Source: Neisseria lactamica
Lineage (GTDB): Bacteria > Pseudomonadota > Gammaproteobacteria > Burkholderiales > Neisseriaceae
Assembly (NCBI GenBank): GCA_001067655.1
Contig: JUNU01000109.1
Coordinates: 1 to 13,460, forward strand
Length of the DNA stretch: 13,460 nt
Reading direction: 5' to 3'
The notes below the pieces were generated by a model. That model did no database searches. It saw only the letters and a list, made by a program, of their open reading frames with translations, and was not told the DNA's origin. Positions 1 to 7,152 of the stretch are shown here, piece after piece (the stretch's first letter is position 1; the number at the start of each line of letters is the position of its first letter). The position numbers and the translations under genes are program-made.

Positions 1-86
1 ATTGGTTTTCCTTTCTGATTAGACGATTGGGTTTTCAGGCTGTACAGATGTTGAGAGGGGGCTGAATTTATATTTTTGAAGTTTGG

Positions 87-130
87 TTTTCAGACGGCCT
101 GTTGTCGAGTTGAGTGTGGCCGTCTGAAAA
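87..130 (-). terminator. Inverted DUS pair, probable carA terminator
   Basis: TTTTCAGACGGCC (87-99) is complementary to GGCCGTCTGAAAA (118-130), giving a 13-bp stem with an 18-base loop. It begins 9 bases past the carA stop codon on the minus strand. Each arm holds the 10-base DUS core GCCGTCTGAA. Inverted DUS pairs after genes are a known neisserial terminator form. Unlike every other DUS here, the core has C rather than T at its second position. Confidence 0.75.
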
Positions 131-138
131 AATCAGCT

Positions 139-1269
139 TTATTGTTTTGCTGCTTTGATATTGTCAATGAATTTGTCGAATAGATAGCCGACGTCTTGCG
201 GGCCCGGGCTGGCTTCGGGGTGGCCTTGGAAGCAGAATACAGGTTTGTCTGTCAGTTCGATGCCTTGCAAGGTGTTGTCGAACAAGGATTTGTGGGTAAT
301 GCGTGCGTTGGTGGGCAGAGTGTCGGCATCGACGGCGAAACCGTGGTTTTGGCTGGTGATGACGACTTTGCCGCTGTCTAAATCTTGTACAGGGTGGTTG
401 GCACCGTGATGGCTGAAGCGCATTTTCAGGGTTTTCGCACCGATGGCGAGGCTGATGAGCTGGTGTCCCAAGCAGATGCCGAAGATGGGTTTGCCGCTTG
501 CCATCAGTTTTTGCACGGCCTCGATGGCGTAGGTGCAAGGCTCGGGGTCGCCGGGGCCGTTGGAGAGGAACACGCCGTCGGGGTTGAGCGCCAACACATC
601 TTCCGCGCTGGTTTGGGCGGGAACGACGGTCAGGAGGCAGCCGCGCGAGGCGAGCATACGCAGGATGTTGGTTTTCACGCCGAAATCGTAGGCGACGACG
701 TGGAACGGCTGTTCGGCAGGGGTAACGAAACCTTTCCCCAACGCCCATTCGCCTTCGGTCCATTCGTAGGCTTCTTTGCAGGAAACTTCTTTTGCCAAAT
801 CTTTGCCGACCATGCTGCCGAACGCGGTGATGAGTTCTTGCGCTTTTTCAACCGTAGCGTCCGCGCCGGTCAAAATCGCGCCGCCTTGTGCGCCTTTTTC
901 ACGCAGCAGCGTGGTCAGGCGGCGGGTGTCGATGTCGGCGATGGCGACGGTTTTGTTGCGCACCAAATAGTCGTGCAGGCTTTCGGAAGCGCGGAAGTTG
1001 CTGTGCAGCAGCGGCAGGTCGCGGATAATCAAGCCTGCGGCATAAACGCTGCCGCTTTCTTCATCTTCGGCGTTGGTGCCGGTGTTGCCGATGTGCGGGT
1101 AGGTGAGGGTAACGATTTGTTTGCAGTAGGACGGGTCGGTCAGGATTTCCTGATAGCCGGTCATGGAAGTGTTGAACACGACTTCGCCGGAAGTCGAACC
1201 TTCGTAACCGATTGATGTGCCGTGAAATACGCTGCCGTCAGCGAGAACGAGAAGAGCCGGAGTGGTCAT
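139..1269 (-). CDS. carA: Carbamoyl-phosphate synthase small (glutaminase) subunit
   Basis: CarA hydrolyses glutamine and passes ammonia to the large subunit CarB, which makes carbamoyl phosphate for arginine and pyrimidine synthesis in the cytoplasm. The 376-residue length matches the family (about 380). The N-terminal CPSase small-chain domain covers roughly residues 3-135 and includes VFNTSMTGYQE. The class I glutamine amidotransferase domain follows from about 190, with SNGPGDP at 236-242, the nucleophile Cys266 in GICLGHQ, and His350 and Glu352 in GHPEA. All catalytic residues are present. The start has an AGGA ribosome site 6 bases upstream. A sigma-70-type promoter and an intrinsic terminator lie upstream on the same strand, suggesting attenuation. 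carB is not in the window, and in neisseriae I recall it is separated from carA. The identification is secure. Confidence 0.98.
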   Translation of the reverse strand: MTTPALLVLADGSVFHGTSIGYEGSTSGEVVFNTSMTGYQEILTDPSYCKQIVTLTYPHIGNTGTNAEDEESGSVYAAGLIIRDLPLLHSNFRASESLHDYLVRNKTVAIADIDTRRLTTLLREKGAQGGAILTGADATVEKAQELITAFGSMVGKDLAKEVSCKEAYEWTEGEWALGKGFVTPAEQPFHVVAYDFGVKTNILRMLASRGCLLTVVPAQTSAEDVLALNPDGVFLSNGPGDPEPCTYAIEAVQKLMASGKPIFGICLGHQLISLAIGAKTLKMRFSHHGANHPVQDLDSGKVVITSQNHGFAVDADTLPTNARITHKSLFDNTLQGIELTDKPVFCFQGHPEASPGPQDVGYLFDKFIDNIKAAKQ

Positions 1270-1316
1270 GATGAATCCTGTTTGCCTGATGATGGTCGGT
1301 TTGCAGAAACGGGCAG

Positions 1317-1328
1317 GGGTCGTCTGAA
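1317..1328 (+). repeat. Single DNA uptake sequence in the carA leader
   Basis: GGGTCGTCTGAA holds the 10-base core GTCGTCTGAA. It has no inverted partner nearby, so it is not a terminator. It lies in the predicted carA 5' leader, between the leader terminator and the start codon. Confidence 0.8.
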
Positions 1329-1367
1329 AATTGTTTACAAAAAAGACCGCCTGAGAAAATATCGGCT

Positions 1368-1417
1368 AAAAAAAAACACGCCCCGCAGCCTTGATTTTGC
1401 TGCGTAACGTGCTTTTT
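1368..1417 (-). terminator. Intrinsic terminator / putative attenuator in the carA leader
   Basis: On the minus strand, GCACG and CGCAGC pair with GCTGCG and CGTG(T). The small internal loop can partly close by G-U pairs, and the hairpin is followed by nine T (the A run at 1368-1376). This is a textbook Rho-independent terminator. It lies about 100 bases upstream of carA and just downstream of the predicted carA promoter, so it would end a transcript of about 75 bases before carA. A second perfect hairpin, GGCATAG-CTGC-CTATGCC (1420-1437), precedes it. Its loop contains GCAGC on the minus strand, the same word as in the 5' arm of the terminator, so alternative pairing is possible. Attenuation of carA is inference. 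Confidence 0.7.
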
Positions 1418-1450
1418 CAGGCATAGCTGCCTATGCCGTAGAAGCAATGC

Positions 1451-1479
1451 ATTCTACGTCAAAAAGCCATATCGTTCAA
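1451..1479 (-). promoter_or_regulatory. Probable sigma-70 promoter of carA
   Basis: Read on the minus strand, TTGAAC (1474-1479) and TAGAAT (1451-1456) are separated by exactly 17 bases. They match the sigma-70 hexamers at 4 of 6 and 5 of 6 positions. Transcription would start near 1444, giving a leader of about 175 bases that contains two hairpins and the terminator. Confidence 0.6.
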
Positions 1480-1596
1480 GCTGTGGCTTGGCAACGGATT
1501 TTCCCTTTACAATCATGAAGTCTGTTTCATTTTCGCCATTGTTCGCCGCATCAGATAAAAAAAACAGCCCGAACCCCACATAAATGACATCGTAAA

Positions 1597-1605
1597 TGTT
1601 AGAAT
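1597..1605 (+). promoter_or_regulatory. Extended -10 promoter candidate for pilC
   Basis: TGTTAGAAT is an extended -10 element (TGn followed by TAGAAT, 5 of 6). There is no good -35 hexamer 16-18 bases upstream. It lies 51 bases before the first pilC start codon. The rest of the 1270-1656 gap holds the carA promoter, leader and terminator plus short inverted repeats (GTAGAA/TTCTAC at 1438-1457, AAGCCA/TGGCTT at 1464-1489). I see no other gene there. Confidence 0.4.
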
Positions 1606-1656
1606 CTCATTCCGAGAAAATAAAAACAACGTCATCATCCGTCAACCGACGATTTT

Positions 1657-4600
1657 ATGAAAAAAGAACGCATTATGAAAAACAAACCTTCACGTTGCCC
1701 CGGCTCCATCCGTCCGATGATTTACAGCATCGCCTCCGCGCTCACACTGATGGGGGCGGCATCACAAGCGCAAGCACAGTTTGCCAAAACCCCGCTTTAT
1801 TTGCAAAACGAAAGCCAAATTACAGAGCAGCCGAAAGTCAAACATAACATTATGTTTTTTATTGATGATTCGGCGAGTATGGGTTCTATTGTACCTGGAG
1901 CCAGGGGGAAGAGGGGGGAACCTTTAAATAGGTTAGAAGTAACGAAAAATGCGCTAAATGATATTCTTGATCAATATAAGGATCAGTTTAACTGGGGGTT
2001 GCAGACGCTTCATAACAATGGTCGATCAGATGCTGATTTTTTCAGTTCTGACCCAGAGGCAATGAAAACGCGTGTCAACAAGATGAGTACTGGCTATGCA
2101 ACCCCAGCAACACGCCGCTATTTTGAAATTGTCAGTACGATTGTTATGCCTAAGGTTGAGTACCGTTGTCAAAAATCGTATGTCGTCATGATGTCGGATG
2201 GCGATGCTAACTATAGCTCTTATTGTGGTAATTCTCCATATTGGCCAGATAGGACGATTTTTGATTATGATGCCCGTCGTTTTTATTATGCTGCTAAAGA
2301 TTACAATTGGAGAGTTCATAATGCTTATGATAGTGAAGATTACCAGAAAGCATACGAATATTTCGGCGAACGAAAAGGGCAGGATAGGCTTTTACGTTGT
2401 ATGAGGGCAGAGCCTTCCTACGATCAGTTTTGGGATCGCGGTAACGGTTTGGCCTTTTTCAGTAAAAAACTAGCAGAAAAAGATTTTAAAGTCGGTGGTA
2501 AGGATAAAGCGGGTAAGAGCTGGGATGGCGATCCAAATGATTTTGGGGACTACAAAAAGCAAACTGTTCAAACATTTACTGTAGGTTTTGGTGGCGATAT
2601 TACCCTGGCAGGTGAAGATTATCTGAAGCGAGGCGCCAGTAAAAAAGAGTGGTATTACATTGCTAATAAATCAGAAACCTTACTTGAGGCATTCAAAACT
2701 ATTACAGATACGATTAAAAATGATAGCCAAAGTGAACCGATTACTTTGGATGGCGGTACCGCTCCGGCAACTTCCAGCAGCGGTATTCCCGATTTGGCGG
2801 CAACCATCAAGCTGAATACCGGCTCTTGGAGCAGTCAGATTTTATTTAATAAATTGAATAATAGTGATGGTAGACGGGAAGGTACGGTTACCCAGCCTTC
2901 CTTTGGTAATCGTAAAACATTGATTAACACAGGTTCTAATACTTACTTTATCGACGCCATCCCTACCGATAAAGTCAACAATGCCTATTTCGGCATTGAG
3001 AATAGTGACAAAGACGAATGGAAAAAACTGCTCAATTGGACGGGTAGGGTCGGCAATGATGACAGTGCATACAAGCCTTACCGTGACCGTAAACCTGGAG
3101 AGCGTGATTTGGGCGATATTTTGGACGGTTCCGTTGCTGCAGTCGGTAATCAGGAGAATGGTCGCCGCAAATATTTGGTTGCCGCAGCCAACGACGGTAT
3201 GGTGCATATTTTCCAAAGTACGGCAGGCGAACATCCTTATGATTTGAAAGTCAGCTATCTTCCTTCTGCGATGGAGCGCGAAAACGATGCGTCAGGCAAC
3301 CCGATTACGCTTGCCAAAGTATTGAAAGACATTGCACATGCGGATTACGGAAAATCCATTGAAAACCATAAATACGGCGTAAATGGTGGCTTTACCCTGC
3401 GTCAGACTGCCGCAGCTGAACAAGGCAGTAAGTTTCAGCAACGTGTCTTTATGTTTGGCGCAATGGGACAAGGCGGACGTGGTGCATACGCTCTCAATAT
3501 AGGCGGTAAAGAAGATCAAACCACCAATACCGGTATGGATGCGGCTGCTTGGAGCGATAAAGTTCCTTTGTTTGAAACGGCCAAAGGTAAAGACAATACT
3601 TTGGGCTTTACCATCGGTACGCCGCAAATCGGTCGTGTTTCCACCAAACGTGAAACTGACGGTAGTGCCAAACTGGATGAAAACATCCGTTACGCAGGCT
3701 TCCTCGCCAGTGGCTACGCAGCCGAAGAAAAAGATGCGACAGCCAACGAAACTGCGTTATATGTTTACGAAATGCTTGGTAAAGAAGTTGGTACAGGCGA
3801 GAAACGCGGTCAGGCTGCAGGAAAACCCGGTGATCAACTGGCGAAAATTGTCGTGAAGGGTGGTGTAGGCGGGCTGTCTACACCGACGTTGCTCGATACC
3901 GATTTTGACGGGGTTGTCGATTTTGCCTTTGCAGGCGACCGAGGGGGTAATATGTACCGCTTCGACCTGCGTGCTGCAAGCCCGAAAGATTGGACTGCGG
4001 TTAAAATTTTCTCCGGTTCACCAAACAAGCCGATTACCTCGGCTCCTGCCGTATCACGAAAAGGAGCTAAGGAATACGTCGTGATTTTCGGTACGGGTAG
4101 CGAGATTTACCAAAGTGATTTGAGCAATACTGAAACACAATCGATTTACGGTATTTTTCAAAAACTGGATAAAGCGCCGAAAGATCTTGCTGCAGATAAG
4201 ACAAATCAAGATGTTGCCGAGCAAAACCTACGCAAGCAAACGATTACTGAGGTAGAGCAGTCATATAACGATGGAAACAATCAGCCACGAACCAGTAAGG
4301 CATTGTATCTGAGTAATGAAAAAATTGAAGAGACGCATAAAGGCTGGTTCATCAATCTAGGTTCTGGCGAGCGTGTCAGCATTAAGCCGACTATGATTCT
4401 GCGGACTGCCATCGTTACGATACGCAAGTACACTTCCGATGGCGGTAAGACTATCGGCAAGGAGGAAGCGGAAAAAGACTTGTGTATGCCTGTCAGCAAC
4501 AATAAGTCAACCGTAACCAGCACAACCTTCCTCGGCATCAATGCTGATAACGGCGGTGCACTCAATAGCCGTAGCGCACGTTTTACGCCTGATATATTTA

Positions 4601-4902
4601 AGCGTGAATTGAGTGGTTTTGGTACGCAATACGCCAATGGTTTGACTCAAGAAGGTATTGTCAGCTTCACCTTTATCGATCCGAACAAGCGTACGGACGA
4701 TCCTGTTACCGCCGATGGTGATAGCGGTGAAACCGGTACGGATAAAGAGCTTGGGTTGGGTTCTGGTACGCCCAACAATAGATGCTTCTCAGGCAAAGAG
4801 GGTGACCAACGCAGCTTGTTGCTGAATAATGCGCAATCACTGGAAGTGAAAGGCCGTATCTGTGGTCTGCAACGTATCAGCTGGCGCGAGCTGTTTTTCT
4901 GA
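1657..4902 (+). CDS. pilC: PilC/PilY1-family type IV pilus adhesin and biogenesis factor, with vWA domain
   Basis: PilC/PilY1 proteins act at the pilus tip and outer membrane, promote pilus assembly against PilT retraction, and mediate adhesion. A signal peptide ends near residue 40 (AQA, then Q). A vWA-like domain spans about 62-355: the MIDAS motif D70-x-S72-x-S74 lies in FFIDDSASM, and a further acidic site is D181 in MMSDGD. The C-terminal half is a PilY1-type beta-propeller, with a calcium-loop pattern D747-x-D749-x-D751-G-x-x-D755 followed by AGDRGGNMYRFD. The end, RISWRELFF, resembles neisserial PilC as I recall it. The 1081-residue length fits the family (about 1050-1160). A second in-frame ATG at 1675 has AAGAA 6 bases upstream and may be the real start. 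The first half is AT-rich and G-tracts are short (see findings). An inverted DUS terminator follows. The gene reads through without frameshift. Confidence 0.88.
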   Translation: MKKERIMKNKPSRCPGSIRPMIYSIASALTLMGAASQAQAQFAKTPLYLQNESQITEQPKVKHNIMFFIDDSASMGSIVPGARGKRGEPLNRLEVTKNALNDILDQYKDQFNWGLQTLHNNGRSDADFFSSDPEAMKTRVNKMSTGYATPATRRYFEIVSTIVMPKVEYRCQKSYVVMMSDGDANYSSYCGNSPYWPDRTIFDYDARRFYYAAKDYNWRVHNAYDSEDYQKAYEYFGERKGQDRLLRCMRAEPSYDQFWDRGNGLAFFSKKLAEKDFKVGGKDKAGKSWDGDPNDFGDYKKQTVQTFTVGFGGDITLAGEDYLKRGASKKEWYYIANKSETLLEAFKTITDTIKNDSQSEPITLDGGTAPATSSSGIPDLAATIKLNTGSWSSQILFNKLNNSDGRREGTVTQPSFGNRKTLINTGSNTYFIDAIPTDKVNNAYFGIENSDKDEWKKLLNWTGRVGNDDSAYKPYRDRKPGERDLGDILDGSVAAVGNQENGRRKYLVAAANDGMVHIFQSTAGEHPYDLKVSYLPSAMERENDASGNPITLAKVLKDIAHADYGKSIENHKYGVNGGFTLRQTAAAEQGSKFQQRVFMFGAMGQGGRGAYALNIGGKEDQTTNTGMDAAAWSDKVPLFETAKGKDNTLGFTIGTPQIGRVSTKRETDGSAKLDENIRYAGFLASGYAAEEKDATANETALYVYEMLGKEVGTGEKRGQAAGKPGDQLAKIVVKGGVGGLSTPTLLDTDFDGVVDFAFAGDRGGNMYRFDLRAASPKDWTAVKIFSGSPNKPITSAPAVSRKGAKEYVVIFGTGSEIYQSDLSNTETQSIYGIFQKLDKAPKDLAADKTNQDVAEQNLRKQTITEVEQSYNDGNNQPRTSKALYLSNEKIEETHKGWFINLGSGERVSIKPTMILRTAIVTIRKYTSDGGKTIGKEEAEKDLCMPVSNNKSTVTSTTFLGINADNGGALNSRSARFTPDIFKRELSGFGTQYANGLTQEGIVSFTFIDPNKRTDDPVTADGDSGETGTDKELGLGSGTPNNRCFSGKEGDQRSLLLNNAQSLEVKGRICGLQRISWRELFF

Positions 4903-4931
4903 TTGGTTCGTGTAAGCGTATGAAGACCAAG

Positions 4932-4971
4932 AGGTCGTCTGAAAACTTGGAAACAGGTTTTCAGACGACCT
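4932..4971. terminator. Inverted DUS pair, shared pilC/sbp terminator
   Basis: AGGTCGTCTGAAAAC (4932-4946) and GTTTTCAGACGACCT (4957-4971) form a perfect 15-bp stem with a 10-base loop. TTTGTTTTAT follows on the plus strand. It lies between the convergent ends of pilC and sbp and can serve both. Both arms are full 12-base AGGTCGTCTGAA uptake sequences. Confidence 0.9.
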
Positions 4972-4991
4972 TTGTTTTATCTAAGATGCAA

Positions 4992-6029
4992 TCAGTTTTG
5001 CGGTCGGTAAATCTTATCGAATACGCCGCCGTCGTTGAAGAATCGTGCTTGCGCTTTGCGCCAGCCGCCGAAAGTTTCGTCGATGCTGACCAGTTTCAAA
5101 TCGGGGAAGCGTGTTTTAAATTCGGTGCGTACGGTTTCGTCGGTGGGGCGGTAGAAATGGCGTGCCGCCATTCGTTGCGCTTCTTTGCTATACAGCATTT
5201 CCAAATAGGTTTTGGCGATTTGTTCCGTGCCTTTTTCTTTTGCTACTGCACTGACCACAGCGACGGGCGGTTCGCACAGCATGGATACTGACGGGGTGAT
5301 GATTTCAAATTGGTTCGGATTTTCCTGCAAGGCGAGGTGTGCTTCGTTTTCCCATACCAGCAAAACATCGCCTAGTCCGCGCCGTGTAAAGGTAATGGTC
5401 GAACCGCGCGCGCCTGCGTCCATGACCGGCACGCGGCGGTAGAGTTCGGAGACAAACTGTTCTGCCGCCGCATCTCCGCCTTTTTCTTGCGCATACGCCC
5501 AAGCCGACAGGAAATTCCAGCGTGCGCCGCCTGAAGTTTTCGGGTTTGCCGTGATGATTTGTACGTCGCCTTTGACCAAGTCGTCCCAGTCATGAATCTG
5601 CTTGGGGTTGCCTTTGCGTACCAGGAACACGATGGTCGAAGTGTAGGGCGTGCTGTTGTGCGGCAGGGCTTTTTGCCAATCTGCCGACAAGAGTTGTCTG
5701 CCTGCTTTGCTGTGATGGAGCGCGTCGATGTCGGATGCCAGCGCAAGCGTTACGACATCGGCTTTCAAGCCGTTTTGCACGGTCAATGATTGCTTGCCCG
5801 AACCGCCGTTGGAGAGGCGGATATCTGCTTCCTGTCCGTGTGTTTTTTGCCAGTAGTGTTGGAAAAATGGGTTGTATTCGCGGTAGAACTCGCGTGTCGG
5901 GTCGTACGATACATTCAACATGACGACGCGCTCGGGTTTGCCTTTCGATGTGCCGCCGGACTGACCGCATGAGGCGAGCCACACCGTTGCGCCGATGAAG
6001 ATAATGCCCAGCCATGATTTGAGTCCCAT
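4992..6029 (-). CDS. sbp: Sulfate ABC transporter substrate-binding lipoprotein
   Basis: The protein binds sulfate (or thiosulfate) in the periplasm and hands it to a CysTWA-type permease, which is not in this window. Family signatures are clear: LNVSYDPTREFY at about 38-49, SNGGSGKQ at about 73-80, ADVVTLALASD, SGGARWNF, DAGARGST and FGGWRKAQ. These match the Sbp/CysP family. I chose the second of two adjacent ATG codons because AAGGA lies 7 bases upstream of it; the first (at 6032) would leave only 4. This gives 345 residues with a lipoprotein signal, LASC with Cys21 as the lipid anchor. The frame stays open upstream to 6254, but that extension would run through a DUS terminator, so it is rejected. 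A membrane-anchored form rather than a free periplasmic one is inferred from the lipobox. The gene stands alone. Confidence 0.93.
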   Translation of the reverse strand: MGLKSWLGIIFIGATVWLASCGQSGGTSKGKPERVVMLNVSYDPTREFYREYNPFFQHYWQKTHGQEADIRLSNGGSGKQSLTVQNGLKADVVTLALASDIDALHHSKAGRQLLSADWQKALPHNSTPYTSTIVFLVRKGNPKQIHDWDDLVKGDVQIITANPKTSGGARWNFLSAWAYAQEKGGDAAAEQFVSELYRRVPVMDAGARGSTITFTRRGLGDVLLVWENEAHLALQENPNQFEIITPSVSMLCEPPVAVVSAVAKEKGTEQIAKTYLEMLYSKEAQRMAARHFYRPTDETVRTEFKTRFPDLKLVSIDETFGGWRKAQARFFNDGGVFDKIYRPQN

Positions 6030-6064
6030 CATATTTTCCTTATCAGACAAATACTTGAGCGGGG

Positions 6065-6073
6065 AATATAACA
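6065..6073 (-). promoter_or_regulatory. Extended -10 promoter candidate for sbp
   Basis: On the minus strand this reads TGTTATATT, an extended -10 element (TATATT, 5 of 6). It lies about 36 bases upstream of the chosen sbp start. No strong -35 hexamer is visible. The identical 9-mer is found upstream of ubiB. Confidence 0.4.
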
Positions 6074-6187
6074 AGGCGGGAATCGCGCGGGAAATATTGT
6101 TTGCTTCTTTGGATATAACGGAAATGCGTTTGCGGCGATATGTTGCTTGGTATTTGCAGTTATGGCGTTTGAAGGGATGAATAACGG

Positions 6188-6229
6188 AAAGGTCGTCTGA
6201 AAACGGATTTCGGTTTTCAGACGACCTTT
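6188..6229 (-). terminator. Inverted DUS pair, terminator of the DUF218 gene
   Basis: AAAGGTCGTCTGAAAAC (6188-6204) and GTTTTCAGACGACCTTT (6213-6229) form a perfect 17-bp stem with an 8-base loop. It is the longest stem in the window. It lies about 85 bases after the DUF218 gene's stop codon on the minus strand and upstream of the sbp promoter, insulating the two genes. Both arms carry AGGTCGTCTGAA. Confidence 0.85.
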
Positions 6230-6313
6230 TGTCAATGATGAACCATGCAGACAATGCCTAGCTGTGAACGCTGCTTGCCAAACCGAAAGCCGTCTGCTTC
6301 GGACGGGCAGGAT

Positions 6314-6901
6314 TCAGCGGTGCATAATCATGGCTTTAATCCACGCGGGTATTTCGCGGGAGAGCTTGCGCAGGTAATTGGGTGTGGAGTCGCCGCAGGA
6401 ATCGGAAGCGTAAAACTGGACGTTTTTGCCTTTTAAATGACGGTTGACGAGCCACTCGGCGCGTGCGAGATGGAAGGCGTCGCTGACGATGATGACGTTA
6501 GATACGTCTTGCAACAGCGGGGCGCTCAAGGCGATGTTTTCAAAGGTGCTTTCTGATTTGTTTTCGATGCGGATGTGTTCGGGCGGAATGCCCATGTCTA
6601 TCGCCATAGATTGCATGGCTGCCGCTTCGTTGCTGCCGTCGCCGTCCGTGCCGCCGCTCATCAGCAACCCGTTGACTTTGTTTTGGCGGTAGAGGGCGAC
6701 GCCTGCTTCCACTCGGGAGCGCAGGCAGGGATTGGGCTTGCCGCGCCTGTTGACGGAATTGCCTAAAATGACGGCGATGTCGGCAGGTTTGATGTTTTGG
6801 GATGCTTTTTCTGCTTGGACGGCTTGGTAATGCAGCCAAGCCACGCTGGTCGCCCAGATGAGGAGAAGCGGAAGGAAGCCCCATATTATCCATCTTTTCA
6901 T
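6314..6901 (-). CDS. DUF218 (YdcF/SanA-like) envelope protein
   Basis: This 195-residue protein has one N-terminal membrane segment (about residues 3-24) and then a DUF218 domain outside the cytoplasm. Recognisable blocks are AVILGNSVNRRGKPNPCLRS, VNGLLMSGG, NEAAAMQSMAIDMGIP, ENKSESTFENI and VIIVSDAFHLARAEWL. The family includes E. coli SanA (linked to vancomycin exclusion), ElyC and YdcF. Its biochemical role is not settled, although envelope maintenance is the common theme. Size and single anchor fit SanA better than the two-helix ElyC; I give no symbol because the orthology cannot be fixed by reading alone. The start has AAGGA with 7-base spacing. An extended -10 element lies upstream and a DUS terminator downstream, so it is a single-gene unit. 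Confidence 0.85.
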   Translation of the reverse strand: MKRWIIWGFLPLLLIWATSVAWLHYQAVQAEKASQNIKPADIAVILGNSVNRRGKPNPCLRSRVEAGVALYRQNKVNGLLMSGGTDGDGSNEAAAMQSMAIDMGIPPEHIRIENKSESTFENIALSAPLLQDVSNVIIVSDAFHLARAEWLVNRHLKGKNVQFYASDSCGDSTPNYLRKLSREIPAWIKAMIMHR

Positions 6902-6973
6902 AAATGATTCCTTTGGGTGATATGTGTTAGGTGTGTGCGGCGGGATATCGGTTGGATGGCGCGACAGTGAAAC

Positions 6974-6982
6974 ATCATAGCA
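6974..6982 (-). promoter_or_regulatory. Extended -10 promoter candidate for the DUF218 gene
   Basis: On the minus strand this reads TGCTATGAT, an extended -10 with TATGAT (5 of 6). It lies about 75 bases before the start codon. No convincing -35 element is visible. Confidence 0.4.
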
Positions 6983-7068
6983 TACGCGGATTATCTGGCC
7001 GGCGAGACGGGATGGGCGGTAGATTTCGGTTGCGGGCGGGGTGAGTATGTTGTGTTGTCATCGCGGGG

Positions 7069-7108
7069 AGGTCGTCTGAAACCATCTTCTGTTTTTCAGA
7101 CGACCTCG
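7069..7108. repeat. Inverted DUS pair between divergent genes
   Basis: GAGGTCGTCTGAAA (7069-7082) and TTTCAGACGACCTC (7095-7108) form a 14-bp stem with a 12-base loop. The form is that of the terminators in this window, but the flanking genes (DUF218, minus; trpC, plus) start away from it, so it ends neither. It directly abuts the predicted trpC promoter. The 6902-7223 gap otherwise holds only the two promoter candidates and a small leader hairpin; I find no gene in it. Confidence 0.85.
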
Positions 7109-7113
7109 TAAAT

Positions 7114-7122
7114 GTTAAGATA
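7114..7122 (+). promoter_or_regulatory. Extended -10 promoter candidate for trpC
   Basis: TGTTAAGAT is a weak extended -10 (TAAGAT, 4 of 6, with TG one base before). It would give a leader of about 95 bases. Any -35 contact would fall within the DUS hairpin just upstream. Confidence 0.3.
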
Positions 7123-7152
7123 AACCATTTTTCCCTTTACGGTATGGAAGGG

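Noticed and set aside
385..1215. 276-codon plus-strand reading frame opposite carA
   Set aside because: Antisense shadow of a clearly real carA; low-complexity translation with no recognisable domain and no ribosome site.
1417..1452. Possible 11-residue carA leader peptide beginning ATG at 1452 on the minus strand
   Set aside because: Its start codon overlaps the predicted -10 hexamer, so the mRNA would begin after it; there is also no ribosome site.
6030..6254. Longer N-terminus for sbp (420 codons)
   Set aside because: It would pass through a DUS terminator and the promoter, and would bury the lipoprotein signal peptide.
6290..6306. CCGTC...GACGG near-DUS hairpin after the DUF218 gene
   Set aside because: Only a 5-bp stem and the DUS core is broken (GCCGTCTGCT); at most a decayed copy.
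1590..7140. TCGTAAATGTTA shared at 1590 and 7107, and TTTTCCCTTTAC shared near 1499 and 7129
   Set aside because: A handful of shared 12-mers is expected by chance in 13 kb (about five pairs by simple counting), and the order of the two words differs between the sites.
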